A stretch of 64,000 bases of DNA from Manganitrophus sp963718695 (GCA_963718695.1 OY970371.1:1178001-1242000); one strand, 5' to 3'; numbered from the stretch's first letter, positions 1 to 8,676 are shown. Numbers and translations: made by a program. Notes: generated from the letters alone by a model not told the origin.

Positions 1-35
1 ATCTGGCAAAAAGCGTCACGGTGGAGTAATATTCG

Positions 36-60
36 GTAGGGGCGAACCTTGTGTTCGCCC
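36..60. repeat. Dispersed GTAGGGGCGA palindrome, copy 1
   Basis: A short element starts GTAGGGGCGAAC and folds into a stem of GGGCGAAC (40-47) against GTTCGCCC (53-60) with a five-base loop. Similar elements lie at 6501-6591, 30641-30726, 39284-39310, 58344-58414 and 59281-59307. It sits just before the helicase gene, and the open frame extends back into it, so a start predicted inside it (TTG 49) is probably false. Confidence 0.75.
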
Positions 61-90
61 GTTGAGGGCGAAAGACGAAAGGATTTCCGA

Positions 91-2352
91 TTGACTGATC
101 TTCTAAGCGGGTTGAATCCCCAGCAGCGCGAAGCGGTCCAGCATACGGAGGGGCCGCTTCTTATTTTGGCCGGGGCCGGCAGCGGCAAGACCCGCGTGAT
201 CACGCACCGCATCGCCCATTTGGTCGAGCAGTGCGGCGTTTCCCCCGCCGCGATTCTCGGGGTGACCTTCACCAACAAAGCCTCCGAAGAGATGCGGGAG
301 CGGATTGCGAAGCTGGTTTCGCCGGAGAAGTGCCGGCGGTTGACGATCTCCACCTTCCATGCGGCTTGTCTTAAGTTCCTTCGGCGCCATATCCATCTGC
401 TCGGCTACAAGAACGATTTTCTGATCTACGATGCCGGCGATCAACTCGCCCTGGTCAAGGGGTGCACCGAGGCGCTGTCGGTCAACGAAGATCTCTATCC
501 GCCGCGGACTTTTTTGACCCGGATCAGCCAGTTAAAACATCAATTGATGAGTCCCGCCGAATTTGCGGAGAAGGGGGCCGATTACGGCCTGGACGACAAG
601 CTCAAGAAGGTCTATGCCCTTTACCAGGAACGGTTGTTGGCCGCGCAGGGGCTCGATTTCGACGACCTGCTCGGGTTGACGATCCGGCTCTTTGAGTCGT
701 TCCCGGAGGTCTGCCGGCGGTATCGAGAACAATACGAATATATTCTGGTCGACGAGTATCAAGACACCAACCCGGCCCAGTATCGATTGATTCGGCTCCT
801 GACCTCGGAGCGGCGGAATCTCTGCGTCGTCGGCGACGACGACCAGTCGATCTATGCGTTTCGCGGGGCCGATGTGGCGAACATCCTCAGCTTCGAGCGC
901 GACTTTCCCGACACGAAGGTGGTGATCCTCAACCAGAATTACCGGTCGACCCGGACGATCCTGGCGGCGGCGTCGGCGGTGATCGAGAACAACACCAAGC
1001 GAAAATCGAAACAGCTCTTCACCGAGAACCCGACGGGGGAGCCGATCCTCTGGTCCCAGGTCGAAAGCGAGGAGGAAGAAGCGGGCTTCGTTCGCGACAC
1101 GATCCGGGGCTTGGTCGATCGGGAAGGGCGAACCCTTTCCGACTTCTGCATCCTTTATCGGACGAACGCCCAATCGCGCGTGATGGAAGAGGCCCTTCGC
1201 AACGCCGGCATTCCGTACTTCATCTTCGGCGGGCTTCGATTTTATGAGCGGAAGGAGATCAAGGATCTTATCGCCTATCTCCGGCTGACCGTCTATCCGG
1301 AAGATGCGCTCAGCTTGCGGCGGGTGATCAACCTGCCGCAACGGGGAGTCGGCGCGACCTCCCTCGATCGGCTCGCGACCTATGCGGAGACCCACGCGCT
1401 CTCGTTGTACGACGCCATCGGCCGAATTGTCTCCGGGACCGATGCGATGCTTCCAGAGATCGAACTGACCGGCGGGGCAAGACGGGGCCTCTCGGCCTTT
1501 TATCAATTTATCGAGACGCTCCGAATCGTCTCGGAGAATCAATCGTTGTCGCAGGTGGTCCGACACCTCATCGAAGCGCTTCATTATCTCGATTATCTGA
1601 AGAAAGAATATACGACGGAGGCCGAAAGCCGGATCGAAAACGTCATGGAGTTCATCGACGCGGCCGATCAGTTCCACCCGGTCGTCGATGAAGATGAGCT
1701 TGCCGGTGTCGCGGAAGCGGAGCGCCCGACGGAGCTGAAAGCGTTCCTCGATCAGATCGCACTCGTCTCGAGCGGGGATGAACGGGATGCGAGCGGCGGC
1801 GGGGTGACGCTGATGACGCTACACTCGGCGAAGGGACTCGAATTTCCGGTCGTCTTCCTGATCGGGATGGAAGAGGGGCTCTTTCCCCACTCCCGGTCGC
1901 TCACCGATCTTCGGGAGATGGAAGAAGAGCGGCGACTCTGCTATGTTGGAATGACCCGTGCGATGGAGCGGCTCTACCTCGTCAGCGCCGCACAACGGCG
2001 GCTCTACGGGAATTCCCAGTGGAACGCCCCTTCCCGCTTTATTCAAGAGCTGCCGAAGGAGGGGATCTCGATCGTGAGCCGCCGGCCGGCCTTTCGTCCG
2101 GAGCGCGACGGACGCCGCGCGCAGAGCTGGCGGGTCAAGAAAGAGTCGGACGATCCGGTGTATAACGACCTCCAGGAGAGCGAGGCGGGGCTCTTCCCGG
2201 TCGGCGCCATGGTGCGCCATCCGCTCTTCGGAATCGGCCGTGTTCAGCGGTGCGAGGGGGAGGGAGAGGGGGCCAAAGTCACCGTCGCCTTCTCCTCGGT
2301 CGGGACGAAGAAATTGGCATTGAAATATGCTAGACTGGAAAAATGTTCTTAA
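91..2352 (+). CDS. pcrA: UvrD/PcrA-type superfamily 1 DNA helicase
   Basis: ATP-dependent 3'-5' DNA helicase of the UvrD/Rep/PcrA family, acting in nucleotide excision repair, mismatch repair or clearing of stalled replication. All SF1 motifs are visible: AGAGSGKT Walker A near the N terminus, DEYQDTN motif II, GDDDQSIYAFRGAD motif III, QNYRST motif IV, TLHSAKGLEF motif V and VGMTRA motif VI. The C terminus (VRHPLFGIGRV) resembles the Tudor-like tail of PcrA that binds RNA polymerase. I chose TTG at 91 (753 aa) because a purine-rich GAAAGG lies just upstream and the earlier in-frame TTG at 49 lies inside a palindromic repeat. UvrD, PcrA and Rep cannot be separated by eye. Confidence 0.93.
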   Translation: MTDLLSGLNPQQREAVQHTEGPLLILAGAGSGKTRVITHRIAHLVEQCGVSPAAILGVTFTNKASEEMRERIAKLVSPEKCRRLTISTFHAACLKFLRRHIHLLGYKNDFLIYDAGDQLALVKGCTEALSVNEDLYPPRTFLTRISQLKHQLMSPAEFAEKGADYGLDDKLKKVYALYQERLLAAQGLDFDDLLGLTIRLFESFPEVCRRYREQYEYILVDEYQDTNPAQYRLIRLLTSERRNLCVVGDDDQSIYAFRGADVANILSFERDFPDTKVVILNQNYRSTRTILAAASAVIENNTKRKSKQLFTENPTGEPILWSQVESEEEEAGFVRDTIRGLVDREGRTLSDFCILYRTNAQSRVMEEALRNAGIPYFIFGGLRFYERKEIKDLIAYLRLTVYPEDALSLRRVINLPQRGVGATSLDRLATYAETHALSLYDAIGRIVSGTDAMLPEIELTGGARRGLSAFYQFIETLRIVSENQSLSQVVRHLIEALHYLDYLKKEYTTEAESRIENVMEFIDAADQFHPVVDEDELAGVAEAERPTELKAFLDQIALVSSGDERDASGGGVTLMTLHSAKGLEFPVVFLIGMEEGLFPHSRSLTDLREMEEERRLCYVGMTRAMERLYLVSAAQRRLYGNSQWNAPSRFIQELPKEGISIVSRRPAFRPERDGRRAQSWRVKKESDDPVYNDLQESEAGLFPVGAMVRHPLFGIGRVQRCEGEGEGAKVTVAFSSVGTKKLALKYARLEKCS

Positions 2353-2395
2353 AAAATGTTCTTAAAAATCAGCAGGTGATGGGGGAGATGAGAAG

Positions 2396-2683
2396 GTGAA
2401 AATCAGTCGGGAAGAGGTGTTGCACGTCGCGAAGCTGGCGCGGCTGGAGCTGTCGTCCGAAGAAATCGAGCGGCTCACCGATCAGCTCAGCAACATCCTC
2501 ACTTATGTCGAGAAACTCAATCAGCTCGATACAAAGCAGATCGAGCCGACCTCCCATGTCATGTCGATCTCAAATGTCTTTCGAGAGGATCGCGCGAGAC
2601 CGTCGCTCCCCGTCGAGAAGGCGTTGGAGAACGCGCCCGATTCGGAAGGGCCGTTCTTTCGGGTTCCGAAGATTATTGAGTAG
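2396..2683 (+). CDS. gatC: Asp-tRNA(Asn)/Glu-tRNA(Gln) amidotransferase subunit C
   Basis: Small structural subunit of GatCAB, the complex that converts mischarged Glu-tRNA(Gln) and Asp-tRNA(Asn) into their amidated forms. The 95-residue length is typical. Family signatures include VAKLARLELSSEE near the N terminus, the helix with LSNILTYVEKL and the C-terminal proline-containing belt that wraps GatA. The start is GTG at 2396, preceded by a GGGGGAGATGAGAAGG purine tract. It opens the run gatC-panD-gatA-GGCT-gatB, 43 bp after the helicase, so it may be cotranscribed with it. The presence of GatCAB implies that the host lacks GlnRS, AsnRS or both. Confidence 0.95.
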   Translation: MKISREEVLHVAKLARLELSSEEIERLTDQLSNILTYVEKLNQLDTKQIEPTSHVMSISNVFREDRARPSLPVEKALENAPDSEGPFFRVPKIIE

Positions 2684-2755
2684 TCGTTTCATAAATACTA
2701 ACATCGGGATGGGTGGACGGTTTTCACTCCCTCCCATATTTCAAAGAGGAACTGA

Positions 2756-3121
2756 ATGTTAAGACAGATGTTACGATCCAAAATTCACCGGGCCACCATC
2801 ACCGAGTCCGAGCTCGATTATGAGGGAAGCATCACGATCGACGAGGGGTTGATGGAGGCGGCGGGGATGCTCCCGTATGAGCAGGTGATGGTCTCCAATC
2901 TTAGCAACGGCGAACGGTTTGTGACCTATGCCTTGCCGGGCGTGAAGGGCTCCGGCACCATTTGTCTCAACGGGCCGACGGCCCGAAAGGGCGTGGTCGG
3001 GGACAAGGTGATCATCTTCTGTTATGCCGTCTACGACGAAGAAGAGCTCGCGCAATATAAACCGAAAGTGGTCAAAGTAGACGAGAAGAACCGAATCGAG
3101 GCGATCAGGAGCGGGATTTGA
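2756..3121 (+). CDS. panD: Aspartate 1-decarboxylase proenzyme
   Basis: Pyruvoyl-dependent enzyme making beta-alanine from L-aspartate for pantothenate and CoA synthesis. The self-cleavage site YEGS is present, with Gly24-Ser25 at the numbering known for the E. coli enzyme. This supports ATG at 2756 over the internal ATG at 2768. Length (121 aa) is normal. Maturation generates a beta chain and an alpha chain starting with the pyruvoyl group from Ser25. The gene lies between gatC and gatA, overlapping gatA by 4 bp (TTGA). This unusual position in an amidotransferase operon suggests translational coupling rather than a shared pathway, although both genes serve aspartate-linked metabolism. Confidence 0.95.
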   Translation: MLRQMLRSKIHRATITESELDYEGSITIDEGLMEAAGMLPYEQVMVSNLSNGERFVTYALPGVKGSGTICLNGPTARKGVVGDKVIIFCYAVYDEEELAQYKPKVVKVDEKNRIEAIRSGI

Positions 3122-4581
3122 ACTGGATTGAATTAACAGCGCACGAGCTGCATGAAGCACTGGAGAAAAAGTCGGTCTCGGCAAAAGAGTTGGCGAATGC
3201 CTTCTACGCGCGGATCGAGTCGGTCGAAAAGGGGGTCCGTGCTTACAACACCCTCACGCAGAAAGAGGCGCTGGCGCAGGCCGATCGGATCGATCAGGCG
3301 ATTGCGCGCGGAGAGACGGTCGGTCCGCTGGCCGGAATTCCGATCGCCCTCAAAGACAACCTCTGTCTCGACGGGATTCGAACCACCTGTTCTTCAAAAA
3401 TCCTCGACACCTATCGCCCGCCGTACGATGCGACGGTGGTCTCTCGCCTCAAAGAGGCGGGAGCGGTCTTTCTCGGAAAGACCAACATGGATGAATTCGC
3501 CATGGGCTCGTCGACCGAAAATTCCGCCTTCGAAAAAACCAAGAACCCGTGGGACCTCTCCCGGATTCCGGGAGGATCGAGCGGCGGATCGGCCGCGGCG
3601 GTCGCCGCCTCGGAAGCGGTGGCGGCCTTGGGATCGGACACCGGCGGCTCCATCCGTCAGCCGGCGGCTTGCTGCGGCGTGGTCGGCTTGAAGCCGACCT
3701 ACGGCCGGGTTTCCCGCTACGGCCTGGTCGCCTTCGCTTCGTCGCTCGACCAAATCGGTCCCCTCACGAAGGATGTCACCGACACGGCGACCTTGATGAA
3801 TGTGATCGGCGGCTACGATCCGTCCGATTCGACCTCGGCCAATCTTTCAATGCCCGACTTGACCCGCGCCTTGCGGCGCGATGTCCGGGGCGTCCGTCTC
3901 GGCGTTCCGAAAGAATATTTCATCGACGGGATGGACCCGGAGGTGGAAGCGGCCGTTGCGCAGGCGATCGAAACGCTCAAGAAGCTCGGGGCGGAGGTGA
4001 AGGAAATTTCGCTTCCCCACACCGAATATGCCGTGGCGACCTATTATATCTTGGCGACGGCGGAAGCGAGCTCCAATTTGGCGCGCTACGACGGGGTCCG
4101 TTACGGCTATCGCACCCCGGAGGGGCGCGATCTGCTGGAGATGTACATGAAGACGCGGGCCGAGGGATTCGGGCCGGAGGTGAAGCGGCGGATCATGCTC
4201 GGGACTTATGCCCTTTCCGCCGGCTATTACGATGCCTTCTATAAAAAAGCGCAGCAGGTCCGGACGCTGATCAAGCGCGATTTCGACGAAGCCTACAAAG
4301 CAGTCGATGTCATCGTCACCCCGACCGCGCCGACCCCGGCGTTCCGCTTCGGGGAGAAGACCGCCGACCCGCTCCAGATGTACCTTTCCGATATTTTTAC
4401 CATCTCGGTCAACCTCGCCGGGATTCCGGCGATCTCGCTCCCCGGCGGCTTCTCGAAAGGGGGGCTTCCGATCGGCCTGCAGATTTTGGGTCGCGCGTTC
4501 GACGAGGAGCGTGTGCTTCGCGTCGCCTACACCTTTGAACAAGAAACGGAATTCCACAAACGGAGGCCGTCACTGTCGTGA
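3118..4581 (+). CDS. gatA: Asp-tRNA(Asn)/Glu-tRNA(Gln) amidotransferase subunit A
   Basis: Glutaminase subunit of GatCAB: it releases ammonia from glutamine or asparagine and channels it to GatB. The amidase-signature Ser-cisSer-Lys triad is visible as Lys79 (IALKDN), Ser154 (GGSSGGS) and Ser178 (DTGGSIRQPA), the same numbering as the structurally known staphylococcal GatA. This supports the TTG start at 3118, which overlaps the panD stop by 4 bp. Length (487 aa) is normal. The gene ends in a 4-bp GTGA overlap with the next gene, so panD, gatA and the GGCT-like gene are probably translationally coupled. Confidence 0.96.
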   Translation: MNWIELTAHELHEALEKKSVSAKELANAFYARIESVEKGVRAYNTLTQKEALAQADRIDQAIARGETVGPLAGIPIALKDNLCLDGIRTTCSSKILDTYRPPYDATVVSRLKEAGAVFLGKTNMDEFAMGSSTENSAFEKTKNPWDLSRIPGGSSGGSAAAVAASEAVAALGSDTGGSIRQPAACCGVVGLKPTYGRVSRYGLVAFASSLDQIGPLTKDVTDTATLMNVIGGYDPSDSTSANLSMPDLTRALRRDVRGVRLGVPKEYFIDGMDPEVEAAVAQAIETLKKLGAEVKEISLPHTEYAVATYYILATAEASSNLARYDGVRYGYRTPEGRDLLEMYMKTRAEGFGPEVKRRIMLGTYALSAGYYDAFYKKAQQVRTLIKRDFDEAYKAVDVIVTPTAPTPAFRFGEKTADPLQMYLSDIFTISVNLAGIPAISLPGGFSKGGLPIGLQILGRAFDEERVLRVAYTFEQETEFHKRRPSLS

Positions 4582-5015
4582 TTTATTTTGCCTACGGATC
4601 CAACATGGATCATGAGCAGATGCAAACCCGATGTCCCGGACACCGCGTGATCGGGACCGTGCGGCTGGCGAATTACGCGCTTGCCTTCACGCGCTGGTCC
4701 CGATCGTGGAACAGCGGGACCGCCGATATCCTTCCGGAGCGAGGAAGGGAGATCTGCGGCGTTCTTTATGATTTGACGCTGGATGACCTCAAACGGATGG
4801 ATAAGTTCGCCGACTATCCGAATTCCTACATCCGTCAGGATGTCTTCGTGGAGATGGAGGGAGAGACCCTTCCCGCGCTGACCTATGTGGCGATCCGTCA
4901 GGGGGTTTTCCTTCCCTCCAAGGCCTATCTGAATAAGATGATCCAAGGGGCCGAGAAGAACAAAGTTTCGGAGCGTTATCTCGGTTTTTTGAAATCGCTC
5001 CGAACGCATGATTGA
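4578..5015 (+). CDS. Gamma-glutamylcyclotransferase-like (AIG2/GGCT fold) protein
   Basis: The protein belongs to the GGCT/AIG2 fold: it begins with the substrate-loop motif YGSNM (residues 6-10) and keeps GVLYDL and the YIR segment. Family enzymes release 5-oxoproline from gamma-glutamyl compounds using a glutamate in a D-x-x-E-G context. Here the matching stretch is D75-K-F-A78-D79, so the catalytic Glu appears to be Ala. Cyclotransferase activity is therefore doubtful. The GTG start at 4578 overlaps the gatA stop by 4 bp, and gatB follows after 38 bp. Its place between gatA and gatB suggests coupling to glutamine or glutamyl-tRNA metabolism, but the role is unknown. Confidence 0.75.
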   Translation: MIYFAYGSNMDHEQMQTRCPGHRVIGTVRLANYALAFTRWSRSWNSGTADILPERGREICGVLYDLTLDDLKRMDKFADYPNSYIRQDVFVEMEGETLPALTYVAIRQGVFLPSKAYLNKMIQGAEKNKVSERYLGFLKSLRTHD

Positions 5016-5053
5016 AGCAACCCATTCGCCCATTTATTTTGTAGGATGATTGA

Positions 5054-6484
5054 ATGAAGTACGAAGCTGTCATCGGGCTTGAAGTGCATGCCCAGGTGTT
5101 CACCGAATCAAAAATCTTCTGCGGCTGCAGCACGAAATTCGGCCAGCCGCCGAACAGCCAGACCTGCCCCATCTGTTTAGGACATCCGGGGGTGTTGCCG
5201 GTTTTGAATCGGAAAGTGGTCGAGCAGGGGATTCGGATCGGGCTGGCAACCCATTGCAAGATCGCGCCCTATGCGCGCTTTGCGCGGAAGAACTATTTTT
5301 ATCCCGACCTGCCGAAGGGCTATCAGATTTCGATGTATGAGCTGCCGCTCGCCGAGCACGGCACGGTCGAGATCGCCGTCGGCGGGAAGATGCGGCAGAT
5401 CGGGCTCACCCGGATCCATATGGAAGAAGATGCCGGCAAAAATCTCCATGAGGGAATCGAAGCGGCGAGTCATGTCGATTTGAACCGCGCCGGGGTGCCG
5501 CTTCTGGAAATTGTCAGCGAGCCCGATCTTCGGACACCGGAAGAGGCGGTCGCCTATCTTAAGAAACTTCGCGCGATCCTGGTCTATACCGGCGTTTCCG
5601 ATGCCGACATGGAGAAGGGAAATTTCCGTTGCGACGCCAACGTCTCTCTCCGGCCGGTCGGAACTGAAAAGTTCGGCACCCGGGCCGAGATAAAAAACAT
5701 GAACTCCTTCCGATTCGTCCAGAAAGCAATCGAGTATGAAATCGAGCGGCAGACGAAAATTTTGGAGGAGGGGGGCAAGGTCGTCCAGGAGACCCGGCTT
5801 TGGGATACCAAAAGCGGAATGACCTTTTCGATGCGCAGCAAAGAAGAGGCCCATGACTACCGCTACTTCCCGGAGCCCGATCTGGTTCCGCTCACCGTCG
5901 ATCAAAAATGGATCGACGAGATTGCAGCGACCCTCCCGGAGCTTCCCGATGCCAAGCGGAAACGATTTGTGTCGGACTACCAGATCCCGGAATACGATGC
6001 GGTGATCCTGACCGGCTCGCAGACGCTGGCCGCTTTCTTTGAGGAAGCCGTCAAAATCTATCCGAAGCCGAAGAGCGTCAGCAACTGGGTGATGGGGGAT
6101 CTGCTCCGTGAGCTGAACAATGAGAACAAAGAGATCGACCAGGCGTTGATCCGTCCCGCGCAGCTGGGGGCGATGCTGAAGATGATCGAGGACGGGACGA
6201 TCAGCGGAAAAATCGCCAAGACCGTCTTCGAAGAGATGTACCGGAGCGGCGCCGATCCCGAAAAGATCGTCCAGGAAAAGGGGCTGGTTCAGGTGAGCGA
6301 TGAATCGGCGCTGGAAGGGGTGATCGACGAGGTGATGACGGCGAATCCGAAAGAGGTCGAAGGATATCGGGCCGGGAAGGAAAAGCTTCTCGGATTTTTT
6401 GTCGGGCAGGTGATGAAGCGCTCCGGAGGAAAGGCGAATCCCGGAAAGCTGAACGAATTGTTGAAGAAAAAATTGCAAGGGTAA
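5054..6484 (+). CDS. gatB: Asp-tRNA(Asn)/Glu-tRNA(Gln) amidotransferase subunit B
   Basis: Transamidase subunit of GatCAB: it phosphorylates the misacylated Glu or Asp on tRNA with ATP and adds the ammonia supplied by GatA. The N-terminal cradle carries the metal-site cysteines C23xC25 and C38xxC41. The helical and YqeY-like tail domains that hold the tRNA follow, ending near residue 476, a normal length. Motifs include EVHAQ, HMEEDAGKN, DLNRAGVPL and RCDANVSLRP. The ATG start at 5054 follows a weak AGGATGATTGA stretch. It closes the gatC-panD-gatA-GGCT-gatB run and is followed by a two-hairpin repeat instead of a clear terminator. Confidence 0.96.
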   Translation: MKYEAVIGLEVHAQVFTESKIFCGCSTKFGQPPNSQTCPICLGHPGVLPVLNRKVVEQGIRIGLATHCKIAPYARFARKNYFYPDLPKGYQISMYELPLAEHGTVEIAVGGKMRQIGLTRIHMEEDAGKNLHEGIEAASHVDLNRAGVPLLEIVSEPDLRTPEEAVAYLKKLRAILVYTGVSDADMEKGNFRCDANVSLRPVGTEKFGTRAEIKNMNSFRFVQKAIEYEIERQTKILEEGGKVVQETRLWDTKSGMTFSMRSKEEAHDYRYFPEPDLVPLTVDQKWIDEIAATLPELPDAKRKRFVSDYQIPEYDAVILTGSQTLAAFFEEAVKIYPKPKSVSNWVMGDLLRELNNENKEIDQALIRPAQLGAMLKMIEDGTISGKIAKTVFEEMYRSGADPEKIVQEKGLVQVSDESALEGVIDEVMTANPKEVEGYRAGKEKLLGFFVGQVMKRSGGKANPGKLNELLKKKLQG

Positions 6485-6500
6485 ATAAAACAGATCTGAC

Positions 6501-6591
6501 GTAGGGGCGATCCTTGTGATCGCCCTGACTGTGGAACGATTGAGACGGGGCGAATACACGGTAGAACAGTGCAGGCAAGATTCGCCCCTAC
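6501..6591. repeat. Two-hairpin GTAGGGGCGA repeat, copy 2
   Basis: This composite element has outer ends GTAGGGGCGA (6501-6510) and TTCGCCCCTAC (6581-6591), which form imperfect terminal inverted repeats. The left part folds as GGGCGATC (6505-6512) against GATCGCCC (6518-6525). The right part pairs GGGGCGAA (6547-6554) with TTCGCCCC (6581-6588). The copy at 30641-30726 has the same two-part layout and shares the inner ACAGTGCAGGCAAGATTCG segment. It lies between gatB and eno and could act as a stem-loop in the mRNA, but no T-tract follows. Confidence 0.8.
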
Positions 6592-6614
6592 GAATTTCGG
6601 GTGTGGAGGTTCGA

Positions 6615-7892
6615 ATGAGTCAAATTGCTGATGTGCATGCGCGTGAGATTTTAGATTCCCGCGGCAATCCGACGGTCGAAGTGGAAGTTTTTCTCGAAAG
6701 CGGCGCCACCGGCCGCGCCGCGGCCCCTTCCGGGGCGTCGACGGGGGAGCGGGAGGCGCTGGAGCTTCGCGACAAAGATACGAAGCGATATCATGGGAAG
6801 GGCGTTCGGAAGGCGGTCGAAAACATTCATAAGAAGATCCGGCCGGAAATCATCGGCCTCTTCGCTGAAGAGCAGACGGCCCTGGATGAAGCGTTGATCA
6901 AGCTGGATGGAACCCCGAACAAACGATCGCTGGGGGCGAATGCGATGCTCGGTGTTTCCCTCGCGGCGGCGAAGGCGGCGGCGGAAGAGCGGGGGATGGC
7001 GATTTATCGTTATCTCGGGGGACTCGGGGCGCGGGAGCTTCCGGTCCCGATGATGAATATCATCAACGGGGGCGCGCATGCCGACAACGGTCTCGATTTT
7101 CAGGAGTTCATGATCATCCCGGCGGGGGCGGCTACTTTTTCGGATTCGCTCCGGATGGGGGTGGAGATTTTCCACAGCCTCAAAACAGTTTTGAAAAAGA
7201 AGGGGTATACCACGGCGGTCGGCGATGAGGGGGGATTCGCCCCGGCGGTCCGATCGCATAAGGAAGCGCTCGAGATGATCGTCAAGGGGATCGAGGAGGC
7301 CGGCTACCGCCCGGAGCGCGATGTGCTCTTGGCCCTCGATGCGGCGGCGAGCGAGTTTTATGAGAAGGGCAAGTACCACCTCAAATCCGAGGGAAAATCG
7401 CTTTCTCCCGAGGAGATGATTCGATATTATGAGGAGCTGATCAATCTTTTCCCGATCGTCTCCATCGAAGATGGACTTTCCGAGAACGATTGGAAAGGGT
7501 GGAAGATGCTCACCGAGCATTTGGGACAGCGCGTTCAACTCGTCGGCGATGATCTCTTCGTCACAAATGAGAAGATCCTAGACAAAGGAATTCGGGAGGG
7601 GATCGGCAATGCCATCCTGATCAAGCTGAATCAAATCGGCACCTTGACCGAGACGCTCAATACGATCGGACGGGCGAAACAGGCGGGATATGGTACAATC
7701 GTTTCACATCGGTCGGGAGAGACCGAAGATACGACGATCTCCGACCTGGCGGTCGGCACCGGGGCCGGACAGATCAAGACCGGCTCGCTCTCCCGGACCG
7801 ATCGAACCGCCAAATATAACCAGCTCCTTCGAATCGAAGAGGAGCTGGGCGATGCGGCGGTGTTTCGCGGGAAAAATCTTTTTTCGAAATAA
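6615..7892 (+). CDS. eno: Enolase (phosphopyruvate hydratase)
   Basis: Interconverts 2-phosphoglycerate and phosphoenolpyruvate in glycolysis and gluconeogenesis with Mg2+. Visible motifs are the N-terminal ILDSRGNPTVEVEV, the loop GASTGEREA, AMLGVSLA, GGAHADNGLDFQEF, GDEGGFAP, IEDGL and the SHRSGET active-site segment. ATG at 6615 (425 aa) is chosen because GGAGGT ends 4 bp before it and the product then matches the family length. The open frame back to 6516 runs through the two-hairpin repeat and is not part of the protein. Downstream lie an outer-membrane protein and an FtsB-like gene; eno next to ftsB is a common bacterial arrangement. Confidence 0.97.
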   Translation: MSQIADVHAREILDSRGNPTVEVEVFLESGATGRAAAPSGASTGEREALELRDKDTKRYHGKGVRKAVENIHKKIRPEIIGLFAEEQTALDEALIKLDGTPNKRSLGANAMLGVSLAAAKAAAEERGMAIYRYLGGLGARELPVPMMNIINGGAHADNGLDFQEFMIIPAGAATFSDSLRMGVEIFHSLKTVLKKKGYTTAVGDEGGFAPAVRSHKEALEMIVKGIEEAGYRPERDVLLALDAAASEFYEKGKYHLKSEGKSLSPEEMIRYYEELINLFPIVSIEDGLSENDWKGWKMLTEHLGQRVQLVGDDLFVTNEKILDKGIREGIGNAILIKLNQIGTLTETLNTIGRAKQAGYGTIVSHRSGETEDTTISDLAVGTGAGQIKTGSLSRTDRTAKYNQLLRIEEELGDAAVFRGKNLFSK

Positions 7893-7911
7893 CGCGAGGC
7901 GTCAGGGGTGA

Positions 7912-7946
7912 CCCCTCCCGCTGTTTCGATCCAATACGGGAGGGGG
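7912..7946 (+). other. Strong hairpin overlapping the next gene's ribosome binding site
   Basis: CCCCTCCCG (7912-7920) pairs with CGGGAGGGG (7937-7945) around a 16-base loop. The right arm contains the purine stretch directly before the ATG at 7948. It may end eno transcripts, although no U-tract follows, or it may hide the ribosome binding site. The preceding bases GCGAGGCGTCAGGGGT resemble the GTGAGG-type repeat at 8689-8769. Confidence 0.5.
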
Positions 7947-7947
7947 A

Positions 7948-8676
7948 ATGGGCGTAGCGGGGCGAGGCGGGGTCGGTCGTGTGCGGTTGGAAGAAGGGCG
8001 GCTATTTCACTTTCTCTTGTTGGTCTCTGGACTTTTTTTTCTGATCTGGGTACAAGAAGCGAATGCAGGGGTCATCGGAGACCCGACCGCCTCCGGTAAA
8101 CCGAACACCCTTTCCCAATTCAACCTTGAGTATGATCTGATCGAACGCGACATGGACTCCAGCGGAGACGGATCGGGCGGGGAGACGACGAGTGAGCGGA
8201 TTCTCCTCCAAGGGATCTATGGCCTGACCCAGTTTGTCGATCTCCACCTTCGGGTCGGCATGGCCGACCTGGAGACCGGTTCCCGGGACTTCGAAGGAGA
8301 TTTCGGCGTCGCCTTCGGCGGGGGGGCACGTTGGACCCTTTTCCAGAAAGAGAAGCTCAAAGTCGGTATCGGAATTCAGTTCCTCGAATTCTTTAGCAGG
8401 GACAGCAGTGCGGCCGCGTCGAAGGTCACCTGGAGCGAAATCGAGTCGTTCCTGGGCGGGTCGCTTCAGGGAATGGAGCACTTTGTCCCCTATTTCGGCG
8501 TCGTGCTTTCGAAGGCGCAGGGGAATTTCGACGGGGGTCCCACGATCCGATCGGATGACTTTATCGGCCTCTTCATCGGCGCCGAATTTAAGTTCTATGA
8601 GAACTATTATTTCTCGAGCGAGGCGCGGATCATCAACGAGAACTCCCTCACGCTTCGGTTGAACTACCACCTTTAA
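7948..8676 (+). CDS. Predicted outer-membrane beta-barrel protein
   Basis: I do not recognise a named family. Residues 1-40 form a signal-peptide-like segment: a basic start, a hydrophobic core LLLVSGLFFLIW, then ANAG as a likely cleavage site. The mature part alternates polar and hydrophobic residues with many glycine and aromatic positions (FGVAFGGGARWTLF, VGIGIQFLEFF, FIGLFIGAEFKF), as in transmembrane beta strands. It ends LRLNYHL, an amphipathic final strand. This pattern fits an 8- to 10-strand outer-membrane barrel of about 200 residues. The start is ATG 7948, two bases after an AGGGGG tract within a strong hairpin, so expression may be structure-controlled. Function unknown. Confidence 0.65.
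   Translation: MGVAGRGGVGRVRLEEGRLFHFLLLVSGLFFLIWVQEANAGVIGDPTASGKPNTLSQFNLEYDLIERDMDSSGDGSGGETTSERILLQGIYGLTQFVDLHLRVGMADLETGSRDFEGDFGVAFGGGARWTLFQKEKLKVGIGIQFLEFFSRDSSAAASKVTWSEIESFLGGSLQGMEHFVPYFGVVLSKAQGNFDGGPTIRSDDFIGLFIGAEFKFYENYYFSSEARIINENSLTLRLNYHL

Noticed and set aside
49..90. N-terminal extension of the helicase from TTG 49
   Set aside because: It lies in a palindromic repeat shared with other intergenic regions and lacks a ribosome binding site; TTG 91 is better supported.
5177..6559. 460-codon open frame antisense to gatB
   Set aside because: gatB is certain on the plus strand; the antisense translation has no motif and runs into a repeat.
6516..6614. N-terminal extension of enolase
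   Set aside because: Encoded by the two-hairpin repeat; GGAGGT before ATG 6615 and family length decide the start.
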